Below, piece after piece: positions 1 to 6,485 of a DNA stretch of 32,721 nt. The DNA comes from Alphaproteobacteria bacterium. Its GTDB lineage: Bacteria > Pseudomonadota > Alphaproteobacteria > Paracaedibacterales > VGCI01. The stretch's first letter is position 1, and each line of letters starts with the position of its first letter. Under the pieces are notes generated by a model. That model was not told the DNA's origin. It did no database searches and saw nothing but the letters and a program-made list of their open reading frames with translations. The translations under genes were made by a program, and so were the position numbers. The stretch covers positions 1 through 32,721 of the forward strand of contig JAJONN010000006.1 of the NCBI GenBank assembly GCA_021323455.1. The letters run 5' to 3'.

Positions 1-367
1 ATTACCGCGGCCAGCGCTGAAAGGAATAAAGCCGCGGCGTTATGGAATTGCGTTTTGGGTAGAAGATGAAGACAAGAAAATTCTGCTGGAAAAGCGTCCC
101 GATAAAGGGTTGCTTGCGGGATTAATCGGTTTACCAACAACGTTTTGGCGGGAGACCCCCTGGGACTTGGATTCTGAAGAGATATTAACCGAGGCTCCGC
201 CCGGTGTTAAAAGGTGGGAACCGTTACCGGCTCCCGTCCACCATACCTTTACGCACTTCCATTTAGAGTTAAAAATTGCGAAAGGGCGAAGTAATATGCC
301 TCAAAAAGGATTTTGGAGCCCTCTTGACGATCTAAAATATGAAGAAAGTTATTCGCCAGGTGACTGA
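1..367 (+). CDS. mutY: A/G-specific adenine glycosylase MutY, C-terminal part (5' end outside window)
   Basis: MutY removes adenine mispaired with 8-oxoguanine in base-excision repair. Only about the last 121 residues are present; the reading frame is open from base 2. What is visible is the C-terminal NUDIX-like domain that recognises 8-oxoG: the stretch EKRPDKGLLAGLIGLPTTFW matches the family's EKRPxxGLLGGLxxxPxxxW motif, and HHTFTHFHLEL matches the terminal VxHxFTHFxL strand. The catalytic HhH and Fe-S domains, normally about 220 residues, lie upstream of the window. The stop codon overlaps the 3' end of the convergent transporter gene by 19 bases. The identification rests on motif recognition and is fairly secure. 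Confidence 0.88.
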   Translation, partial: LPRPALKGIKPRRYGIAFWVEDEDKKILLEKRPDKGLLAGLIGLPTTFWRETPWDLDSEEILTEAPPGVKRWEPLPAPVHHTFTHFHLELKIAKGRSNMPQKGFWSPLDDLKYEESYSPGD

Positions 368-1680
368 ATCCGCTGATCTCTCTCTCCCCAAATGAAGGCC
401 CCAAGGCCCAACGTTATAAGGCATAAAAAATACAGGTAAGGCACGTAAGGAAGGGCCGTACTTTGCCAAAGGAGGAGGCACATAAAAGGCGTTGTTCCAG
501 AAAAAAGCATAGATCCAATGGTGTGGCCAAGGCTGAGGCAACGAAACCGGACGCTCACATCATACTGCTGCATCAAAAAGAGGTACCCCGGCGCAAGAAA
601 GAACACCATGGCAATGGTTGTTAAGATCATTGTGGGGAGGAAGATAATTCCCCTGTTGAGCATGACAGCGTTTAAGGCAACAAGTCCTAATGTCGTTACA
701 CCTCCGACGGTTCCTATACGGGCCAGCCCCCAGGAATCTGCTGCCCAGCCAGCCAGGGGTAGAGTAAGAACGTAAAGGCTTGTTAACCAAAAACTATAAA
801 GAGTTCCTTGTTCTAAAGGAATAATTTTCAGAATTTTTGACACGTAGGTTCCCTGAAAGACGAGGTAAAAATGATAAGCCCCTCCGCTTGCCCCACAAAT
901 CATAATAGTACGTAAGATGGCCGCCCAGTATGTTTGAACAATTTGCTTCAGGGAGAGGGGGGAGAAGCGCTTTTGTTGATATGCTAAAAAGGGAGGGGTT
1001 TCAATTAAATAGCGTCTTAACATAAAGACAATGACGCCAAATCCACTGCATCCTAAAAAAACAAATCGCCAGTTTTCTCCCTGTAGAGGAATTTGAGAGG
1101 CTACAAAAGAAGCCAACGCAATGCCAATATACGCCCCACACTGGGCAAGATTTGCCATCAGACAGGGATTTTTAAGGCCGAAGTGTTCAAAAACATAGAT
1201 TTGCACGCCATCTGACTCGCCCGCGAGAAAGATGCCTTGACACATGCGGCAAAGAACAAGAGCGAAAGCTGCTGCCCATCCCCAGGAATCATATCCTGGT
1301 AAGAGACCCACGATGAAGGTGGGAAACGAGATGCCAATCATACTGTACCGCAAGGATATGCGCCGTCCTCGCATGTCTCCTAGATACCCGAAAATCAAGG
1401 CACCCAAGGGTTTTGATAAAGACCCGACCGCAAACACGCCAAAGGTCTTGAGAAGCGCGGTTGTGGGATCTCCGCTAGGGAAAAAATGAAGGGCCAAAAC
1501 AGGGGCTAAGAACCCATAAATGGCATATTCAAAGTATTCCAGAATGGTTCCCAGCACAGAAATGAAAAAAACAGGCGCTTTTACAGGGGGTGGTTTTTGA
1601 AGAAGGGGCTTTTCGTGAATGTGGGCTTTTTGAAGGTGATCATGGACGAACAATACAGTCTTTTTGGTACTCTTTCTCAT
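349..1680 (-). CDS. MFS transporter of the metabolite:H+ symporter (ProP-like) type, riboswitch-controlled candidate thiamine/precursor importer
   Basis: A 443-residue polytopic inner-membrane protein with 12 expected membrane segments. It has the MHS hallmark LEYFEYAIYG in the first helix (about residues 48-57) and the MFS loop signature GYLGDMRGRR (98-107), then CRMCQGIFLAGESDG near 143-157. MHS proteins import small solutes such as betaines, organic acids or metabolites with protons. The substrate is suggested by regulation: a TPP riboswitch lies directly upstream and covers the ribosome-binding site, so the likely cargo is thiamine or a pyrimidine/thiazole precursor. That is inference; the fold alone does not say so. 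The ATG at 1680 follows GGAGGG by six bases. The gene is convergent with mutY and divergent from the SagB-like gene. Three more MHS-type genes lie in this window. Confidence 0.85.
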   Translation of the reverse strand: MRKSTKKTVLFVHDHLQKAHIHEKPLLQKPPPVKAPVFFISVLGTILEYFEYAIYGFLAPVLALHFFPSGDPTTALLKTFGVFAVGSLSKPLGALIFGYLGDMRGRRISLRYSMIGISFPTFIVGLLPGYDSWGWAAAFALVLCRMCQGIFLAGESDGVQIYVFEHFGLKNPCLMANLAQCGAYIGIALASFVASQIPLQGENWRFVFLGCSGFGVIVFMLRRYLIETPPFLAYQQKRFSPLSLKQIVQTYWAAILRTIMICGASGGAYHFYLVFQGTYVSKILKIIPLEQGTLYSFWLTSLYVLTLPLAGWAADSWGLARIGTVGGVTTLGLVALNAVMLNRGIIFLPTMILTTIAMVFFLAPGYLFLMQQYDVSVRFRCLSLGHTIGSMLFSGTTPFMCLLLWQSTALPYVPYLYFLCLITLGLGAFIWGERDQRIQSPGE

Positions 1681-1790
1681 GGCACTCCCTCCGCTGGTAC
1701 GAACCAGATCAGGTTATAGGGTTAAGCGACCATCGCTTTCTCAGCTGAGTTTCAAGGCTCAGCACCCCTGGCTAATGAGGGCATCCTACC
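1681..1790 (-). promoter_or_regulatory. TPP (thiamine pyrophosphate) riboswitch, THI element
   Basis: Read on the minus strand, this leader contains the conserved THI-box blocks in order: GGGGTGCTGAGC, then GCTGAGA, then AACCC, then ACCTGATCTGG, then a CCAGCGGAGGGA end. AGGG near the 5' end can pair with CCCT of the third block to form P2. The last block includes GGAGGG, which is also the Shine-Dalgarno of the transporter whose ATG is six bases further on. TPP binding should therefore hide the ribosome-binding site directly, without a separate expression platform. The exact P1 boundary is uncertain. The core lies at about 1685-1771. Confidence 0.93.
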
Positions 1791-1896
1791 GGGTGTACCG
1801 GGGGGTGTCAATCTGTCAATTTGAAAACCTTACCTCTTTTCTCTAAGTTTTCCATTGGAGTAGTCCCTGAAAAAAATAAATAAAGAAAGAAGAACC

Positions 1897-2979
1897 ATGC
1901 CAGAATTACACTTGAATACCGACTTATTTTTCTTACTCAAAGATAAAAATGTCATTTTGTGGGATTACAAAAACCACCAACAGTTTACCTTGACACCGCC
2001 TTATTTTGAGCGCTTGCTTGCCCATTCTGGGGGAGAAGCCCAAGAAAATACACAAGAGCTGGCGGCCATTGACCAACACCTCCTGGATGAAGGGATTTTG
2101 CTCACTCAAGCGCCTCCAGAACCTGTCTGGCAGTGGGATAAGTTGTCTTATATTTTCCATATTGGGACCCGAAATGTGATTGATGATGCTCATACGTCAA
2201 CAGCAGACTGGTTGGCAGATTATATTGCCGGATGTGAGGAAGCTGTTGAAGAGCGGATGCCTTCTGAATCTTTTGTGAGGAGGGAAGGGGTTTTTACGCC
2301 CTTGCCGTCTCCGAATTTGGAGAGTTTGACTCGTTTGTCTTTCCTGGAAATTTTAAAGGAACGCCAGACAATTCGGAATTTTGAAGGCCAACCCGTATCC
2401 CTCGAAGCCCTCAGCACCCTTTTATTTGCAACTTTTGGGTTGTTCCATGGTCCTTGGCAGGACTTGACCGATGCGGGCCTTCGCGAAGTGGGCGTACGCA
2501 AAACAAGCCCGTCAGGCGGGGGTCTTCATCCCAATGAGGCTTATGTGACAATCCATCATGTGTCAGGCATTGAGCCGGGAATTTATCATTATGATGTTGA
2601 ACGCCATGGGATTGTGCGGGTGAACGAAGCCCTGACCGATAATCAGGTCGCTGCTTTGTGTATGGGACAGCCTTTTGGCAATGGTCTTGCTTTTGGGGTT
2701 TTTCTTGTCACTTACTTTGGCAAAATGTGGTGGAAATATCCCCATTCCCGTGGGTACCGGGTGATCTTGTTGGATGCAGGGCATTTGTCCCAGACATTTC
2801 AGCTGGTCGCAACGTCCCTGGGGATAATGACTTGGATGACGGCGAACATCCATGATGTGAATGTTTCTAGCCAGTTAAAGCTGGAAGGTGTCCATCAAGC
2901 TCCTATCCACTTTTTGGCTGCCGGCTATGGCCAAAAGTCCGGTGTCTACCAAGGGGTGAAGGAGCATTTTAGCAAATAA
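1897..2979 (+). CDS. SagB/ThcOx-type flavin dehydrogenase (orphan)
   Basis: A 360-residue protein of the nitroreductase superfamily, SagB/ThcOx branch. These FMN enzymes oxidise azolines to azoles in RiPP peptide maturation, although many stand-alone homologues have unknown substrates. Visible features are the nitroreductase entry motif RQTIRNF (156-162), the SagB signature TSPSGGGLHPNEAY (203-216), and the FMN-side segment YRVILLDAGHLSQ (287-299). Residues 1-80 form an extra N-terminal region ahead of the catalytic fold. No cyclodehydratase (YcaO/SagC/D) or obvious azole precursor is in the window, so it may act alone or on a distant substrate. The nearest downstream gene encodes a secreted Cys-rich peptide, but the pairing is only suggestive. 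It is divergent from the riboswitch transporter. The ribosome-binding site is weak (AAGAAG). Confidence 0.85.
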   Translation: MPELHLNTDLFFLLKDKNVILWDYKNHQQFTLTPPYFERLLAHSGGEAQENTQELAAIDQHLLDEGILLTQAPPEPVWQWDKLSYIFHIGTRNVIDDAHTSTADWLADYIAGCEEAVEERMPSESFVRREGVFTPLPSPNLESLTRLSFLEILKERQTIRNFEGQPVSLEALSTLLFATFGLFHGPWQDLTDAGLREVGVRKTSPSGGGLHPNEAYVTIHHVSGIEPGIYHYDVERHGIVRVNEALTDNQVAALCMGQPFGNGLAFGVFLVTYFGKMWWKYPHSRGYRVILLDAGHLSQTFQLVATSLGIMTWMTANIHDVNVSSQLKLEGVHQAPIHFLAAGYGQKSGVYQGVKEHFSK

Positions 2980-3371
2980 CCACAGCCCGACGGAAGGGGT
3001 GTCTAAGGAGCGCAGAGTCCACACGCGTAAGGGAGCGGACAGCCCATGCATTTATCTAAGCACAACGGGTTTCAGCACCCTATTACAGCTTCTGGATTTC
3101 CGGAAATTTTTGGAGATAGCTCCCTTTACGCGCTGCAAGATTAGGTACTATTGCGCTTGATCTCCTACGCGTAAGAATGGAAACACCGAAAATAAAACTC
3201 AAGCTTATTACTTAACATGAAAATTTTTAACCACTTATTAAAGACAACAAGCTTATCCTGTAAATATATCGCAGGATCACTGCATTTTGAAATCTAAATG
3301 GTGGGTACATCAAAACGATCAAAGCCAACTTTTAGGGAAAGATGTTTTAAGTTTATTAGCAGGAGAATTTC
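2980..3371. other. Intergenic stretch without a recognisable gene
   Basis: No convincing coding sequence was found. The stretch contains an imperfect inverted repeat (3024-3132, listed separately), a 12-base palindrome ATTTCCGGAAAT at 3096-3107 inside it, and a further ACGCGTAAG copy near 3167-3175. The last 90 bases precede the small secreted protein and contain its Shine-Dalgarno AGGAG at 3361-3365. Confidence 0.6.
3024..3132. repeat. Inverted repeat, about 109 bp, possible small hairpin element
   Basis: The left arm CGCGTAAGGGAGC (3024-3036) and the right arm GCTCCCTTTACGCG (3119-3132) are reverse complements apart from one extra base. A third ACGCGTAAG lies just outside, near 3167-3175. 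This could be a miniature transposon remnant or an RNA hairpin. Nothing identifies its family. Confidence 0.45.
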
Positions 3372-3638
3372 ATGTTTCATTCTATCAGAAGAACTCTAGG
3401 TCTTATCAGCTTGGTTGTTGGCTTTTCATTCGTTACGGGAAAGGTGGAAGCAGCGGGTCCCACTTGTAATAGTCAACATGGAAACATTAAGGATTGCGCG
3501 GCATGCTGTAAACAAAAATCGACACCACAACTTAGAAATGCATGCATCAGAAATTGCAACAAAGGGGTAAAGAAACGCAAAGCCGCTCATGCTGATGCCA
3601 AAAAAGCTAAAAAAGGTGCCCCAACTTCGCATAAGTAA
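3372..3638 (+). CDS. Small secreted Cys-rich, Lys-tailed protein
   Basis: An 88-residue hypothetical protein. The N-terminus (MFHSIRRTLGLISLVVGF...) is a clear Sec signal peptide with likely cleavage after VEA, leaving about 60 residues. The mature part has six cysteines: C-x9-C-x2-CC-x11-C-x3-C. The last five include two CX3C pairs separated by 11 residues, the spacing seen in alpha-hairpinin or CHCH-like disulphide hairpins. The tail is strongly basic (KKRKAAHADAKKAKKG). A small, cationic, disulphide-stabilised exported peptide could be a bacteriocin, host-directed effector or metal binder; the sequence does not decide. The start is supported by AGGAG seven bases upstream. It is convergent with the K/E-rich gene. 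Confidence 0.7.
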   Translation: MFHSIRRTLGLISLVVGFSFVTGKVEAAGPTCNSQHGNIKDCAACCKQKSTPQLRNACIRNCNKGVKKRKAAHADAKKAKKGAPTSHK

Positions 3639-3646
3639 TCCTATTT

Positions 3647-3739
3647 AGGTCTGTATAGGGCCCGTCTATGGGAGAGCAGTTAGCATACCAAAGGGGTACG
3701 TCAAAACTGTTTTTTGTCATGGACGGTCTATACAGGTCT
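3647..3739. repeat. Imperfect inverted repeat between convergent genes
   Basis: Arm AGGTCTGTATAGGGCCCGTC (3647-3666) pairs imperfectly with GACGGTCTATACAGGTCT (3722-3739), sharing the CTGTATAG and CCGTC blocks. It sits exactly between two convergent genes and may fold in both transcripts as a shared 3' structure. A T-run (TTTTTTG, about 3710-3717) lies inside the loop, not after the stem, so it is not a textbook terminator. Confidence 0.4.
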
Positions 3740-4124
3740 AAACCTTTCCCTTCCTCTTGTTTTTTTTGGCTTTTCTGCGTTCTATGCGTTCTTTAGCACG
3801 CGTTTTCTTTTGTTGGCTTTGTCGCGCTTTCTTGGTCTTTTTTTCTTTTTTACGGGCTTCAGATTTTTTCTTTTTCTCTTTCTTTTTTTCCTTATGCTCC
3901 TCGCTCTTTTGTCGGTCGCTTTTCTTCTCCTCTTTTGTTTTCTTTTCTTTCGTCTGTTTTTCCTCCTTTTTGTTGCTATCCCCTCCACCACTCTCCTTAT
4001 TTCCAGATGGCGTCGCAGCTTGATCCGCGGGCGCTTCTGGTACCGCTGCCTGGCCAAGATGTGTTTGGCTTAATGAGGTGAAAAAAAATAATAAAAAAAT
4101 GATACAAGCCGGTCTTTTTCTCAT
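3738..4124 (-). CDS. Secreted lysine/glutamate-rich low-complexity protein
   Basis: A 128-residue protein with a signal peptide (MRKRPACIIFLLFFFTSL..., likely cleaved after GQAA). A short Pro/Ala/Gly-rich linker follows, then about 85 residues of nearly pure K/E/R/S/Q, predicted to be a charged helix or disordered. No known domain. The opposite strand is open too but would encode runs of Phe and Leu, the expected shadow of Lys/Glu codons; the presence of a proper signal peptide supports this strand. It lies between two other Lys-rich genes. Its function is unknown; export of a polycationic protein from a host-associated bacterium suggests an envelope or host-directed role, which is speculative. 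Confidence 0.6.
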   Translation of the reverse strand: MRKRPACIIFLLFFFTSLSQTHLGQAAVPEAPADQAATPSGNKESGGGDSNKKEEKQTKEKKTKEEKKSDRQKSEEHKEKKKEKKKKSEARKKEKKTKKARQSQQKKTRAKERIERRKAKKNKRKGKV

Positions 4125-4337
4125 TTAACTTTCTTTATTTTCAGCATTCCCATCATGTTTAATTTAAAACAGGACGGTTTAATATTTAGTGAATGAGGAG
4201 AAGCGATCACGAGGGGAGCACCGGACAATGGGAGCAGGGGTTTTTGATTTTATTTAAAAAGTATGGAAAATCCAGATTGATCAAACCAAAACCACTCGCT
4301 ACAGTAATATTATGAGTAGATATTTGGGGAGGTAGAC

Positions 4338-5058
4338 ATGTGGACACAGTCACACAGTAAAGTTATGAAAAGCGTTAATAAAGAAGCCATTTGGGAGCGC
4401 TGGTGTGACGTTAACAATTGGCATGAATGGATCCCGAACGTTGACTATTGCCGGCTGGAAAAACCATTTCAGGCAGGCAGCCAGTTTACCTTAAAGCCTA
4501 AAGGGTTCCCCGCTGTTATTGTCCAGTTGTCAGATGTTAAAAAGGGCCAACACTTTACAGGGTGCACCCGCTTTTTCGGTGCCACGATGTATGATACGCA
4601 TGAAATGCAGGAAACTATGGCGCATGCTTGTCGCGGAAAAAATAGCGAATAACTTACCAACACTGCTGAAAAATCTGGCGAACGTCACCAGCAAGCCGGC
4701 ACCCAGAAAAGCTAAGTCTAAGGCTGAGATTACCCTTGAGACTCAGGAAATTAAAAGTGAGGCAGCCTCACTCAAGAAACCAAAGCCCAAGGCAAGTTCT
4801 TTACCGATTAAAAAAGCCAAGGCCGGGCTAGAGAAGGCCATTACATCTGCATCCCAAAAGGCAGCGCTTTCCCCGAAAGCTGTCGCCGCAACCGTTAAAA
4901 AACCTAAGTCAAAGACAAGTGCTTCTTCCCTCAAAAAAGATAAGCCTGAGTTAAAAGATTCAACGCCTCAAAAAACAAAGGCAAAGCCAAAAGCTTCTGC
5001 GCCTAAAAAAGCCAAGGTTTCGTCCAAGCCAAAATCAAATCTGAAGGCAAAACAGTAG
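4338..5058 (+). pseudogene. SRPBCC-family protein with histone H1-like Lys/Ala/Pro tail, split by frameshift
   Basis: The first reading frame (4338-4652, 104 residues, Shine-Dalgarno GGGGAGG) begins as an SRPBCC/polyketide-cyclase-like domain: W..W.DVNNWHEWIPNVDYC, then GTRFFGAT-like strands up to THEMQET. The expected C-terminal helix, LVAEKIANNLPTLLKNL, is present but in the next frame from about 4636. It continues into a long tail rich in K, A, P and S (KPKAS, KKAKA, KKPKSK repeats) ending at 5058, like histone H1 or AlgP tails. Compared with typical SRPBCC proteins about 20-25 residues are missing at the junction, so an out-of-frame deletion of roughly 65-70 bp is the likely cause. SRPBCC domains bind hydrophobic ligands; the fusion to an H1-like tail is unusual. 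Confidence 0.65.
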
Positions 5059-5083
5059 GATATCTTCAGACAATTTAATCCTT

Positions 5084-5476
5084 TTATGGCAATGATGCAT
5101 GATGCAATTCACCTAGGAGAGCATGATCAAAGGTTTTGAGGTTTTTAGCGGCGTACTTTTCTCCTTCTGAGAGAATCATGTAATCTCCAAAATCCGCTTT
5201 GCCCTTATAGAACATTTCTGCGGCTGCGAGAACAACGTCTCGCTGACCTATGGTGACGCCTGGTGAATCTGTCAACGTTATGATGGCTTCGTAAATCTCT
5301 TTGCGTGTAAATTTTTTAACCTTGAGTACCCAAATAAACTCAAGCAGGGTGTAGGATGATATAAAAAGTTGGTCACGCCTGGCGGCTGATTCCAGAAACG
5401 CCTTGGCGCTTTGGGCTTGATCCTCGTCATCTTCCAAAAAAGCCCTGATAAGAATATTTGTATCGCTACCAAGCAT
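5084..5476 (-). CDS. vapC: VapC-type PIN-domain ribonuclease toxin
   Basis: A 130-residue PIN-domain protein, the usual VapC length. Acidic metal-binding residues are visible at D5 (GSDTNILIR), E46 (TLLEFIWVL), D95 and D98 (KADFGDYMI) and D117 (TFDHALL). VapC toxins are Mg-dependent endoribonucleases that cut tRNA or rRNA and are held inactive by the cognate antitoxin. The start ATG shares one base with the antitoxin's TAA stop (TAATG), so the pair is translationally coupled. The toxin looks intact. Confidence 0.9.
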   Translation of the reverse strand: MLGSDTNILIRAFLEDDEDQAQSAKAFLESAARRDQLFISSYTLLEFIWVLKVKKFTRKEIYEAIITLTDSPGVTIGQRDVVLAAAEMFYKGKADFGDYMILSEGEKYAAKNLKTFDHALLGELHHASLP

Positions 5477-5754
5477 TAGGAGCCCTTTTTGCGTACAGGG
5501 TTATTTTCTGAAACAGCCTCGGTGATGGCTTCGTCAATATCAACAGGGGCTTCTTTCTTACGGTATTTCTGCGCTTTTCTGGCACCCATACCAAAGAAAT
5601 CCGATAAGTTTTTTTTTATAGGTTTGAATTCTAGAACGTTGTCTGCACGCATATGGATGGTGAGTTCTGAGCCGTAATGAAGACCCATGGCTTCTCTCAC
5701 AAGCTTTGGAATAACAATTTGCCCTTTAGCGGACACGGTAGTCTTGGCATCCAT
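5476..5754 (-). CDS. vapB: AbrB/MazE-fold antitoxin VapB
   Basis: A 92-residue antitoxin. The N-terminal swapped-hairpin AbrB DNA-binding domain is recognisable from TVSAKGQIVIPKLVREAMGL and GSELTIHM; the charged C-terminal half should wrap the toxin. I place the start at the ATG at 5754 (MDAKTTV...), because GGAG lies seven bases in front of it. An in-frame ATG 12 bases earlier lies inside the operator palindrome and lacks a ribosome-binding site. The protein probably represses its own promoter through the two palindromes upstream. Confidence 0.88.
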   Translation of the reverse strand: MDAKTTVSAKGQIVIPKLVREAMGLHYGSELTIHMRADNVLEFKPIKKNLSDFFGMGARKAQKYRKKEAPVDIDEAITEAVSENNPVRKKGS

Positions 5755-5764
5755 TTTAATCTCC

Positions 5765-5791
5765 ATAAGTAAGACAATATAACTTACTTAT
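5765..5791. promoter_or_regulatory. vapBC operator 1 (perfect 9+9 palindrome)
   Basis: ATAAGTAAG (5765-5773) and CTTACTTAT (5783-5791) are perfect reverse complements separated by nine bases. The site lies between the -10 box and the vapB start, a typical position for autorepression by the VapBC complex. Confidence 0.75.
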
Positions 5792-5792
5792 T

Positions 5793-5820
5793 AATATAAT
5801 CCAAAATAGCGGTAAGTCAA
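5793..5820 (-). promoter_or_regulatory. vapBC sigma70-type promoter
   Basis: On the minus strand, TTGACT (5815-5820) and TATATT (5793-5798) are separated by 16 bases, a good match to the consensus. The promoter is framed by the two GTAAG-N9-CTTAC operators, the downstream one beginning two bases after the -10 box and the upstream one overlapping the -35 box. Confidence 0.7.
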
Positions 5821-5830
5821 CATACCTTAC
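5812..5830. promoter_or_regulatory. vapBC operator 2 (GTAAG-N9-CTTAC)
   Basis: GTAAG (5812-5816) and CTTAC (5826-5830) repeat the core of operator 1 with the same nine-base spacer. The two centres are 43 bp apart, about four DNA turns, so both sites face the same side of the helix. It overlaps the -35 box. Confidence 0.65.
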
Positions 5831-5872
5831 TAATTATGATCGGCTTCAGGATAGCTAACTTTAAATAACCGG

Positions 5873-6430
5873 CTACGGCGTTAATTTCTTCATATGATCC
5901 ATAATTTTTTGCGCAGCCTCATTTGCGCTTAAATTGCTAATTTCCAACTCAAGAACATGAGGGTGCTTGATAGAAAGAGGAGGAGCATGATCTTCAGCAT
6001 CCATGGGATTGATAGATTTCCACCTTTCCCTTCTTCCAGGTTGAGTCAGCCGTTTTAAGTGCTCTTCTTTGGTAATGAAAAGACGCACAGGGATAAAAAG
6101 AGAGCCTCTGGCTTCTGCCATATGCTGTACCTGCTCATACAGATGCCTATCTTCATCATTTTCAGCAAGACAATTTGTCAGTACGTAGCTGTTTTGTGGC
6201 AGCCTGGTCAGAAATTTCAGAATTTCAGATCGTATACGGCCAATAGACTCCCAAGCAAAGTCAGGGATTTTTGCATAGCCATCATATAGTAGCAGCTCAA
6301 AGATAGGGTTATTAATGAGTTGGTTATCACATATGATAAAGCCATCGTCTCTCGCGAGTTCCTTGGCTATCGTATACTTGCCAACACCTGGCTTGCCGGT
6401 GAGGTAAATGATTGTGGTAGCGTTTTTCAT
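5873..6430 (-). CDS. P-loop NTPase, AAA_33/kinase-like
   Basis: A 185-residue protein with a Walker A motif near the N-terminus, TGKPGVGKYT (11-20). The residue after the catalytic Lys is Tyr rather than Ser/Thr, followed by Thr; this GKYT form occurs in a subset of small nucleotide or zeta-toxin-like kinases. Later parts (FIPVRLFITKEEHLKRL and RRERWKSINP) resemble the lid region of such kinases. The size fits a small-molecule kinase. The substrate is unknown. It lies 55 bases downstream of yejF on the same strand and could be the last gene of that transcript, although its own ribosome-binding site is weak. Confidence 0.65.
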   Translation of the reverse strand: MKNATTIIYLTGKPGVGKYTIAKELARDDGFIICDNQLINNPIFELLLYDGYAKIPDFAWESIGRIRSEILKFLTRLPQNSYVLTNCLAENDEDRHLYEQVQHMAEARGSLFIPVRLFITKEEHLKRLTQPGRRERWKSINPMDAEDHAPPLSIKHPHVLELEISNLSANEAAQKIMDHMKKLTP

Positions 6431-6485
6431 GTTTGACCGCTAGTCCTAAAGTTCCTTGGTGAGAATGCGTGAGGGATACCTTTCG

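Noticed and set aside
3714-4073. Open frame on the plus strand rich in Phe/Leu, resembling a membrane protein
   Set aside because: It is the antisense shadow of the Lys/Glu-rich secreted protein; the minus-strand frame has a proper signal peptide.
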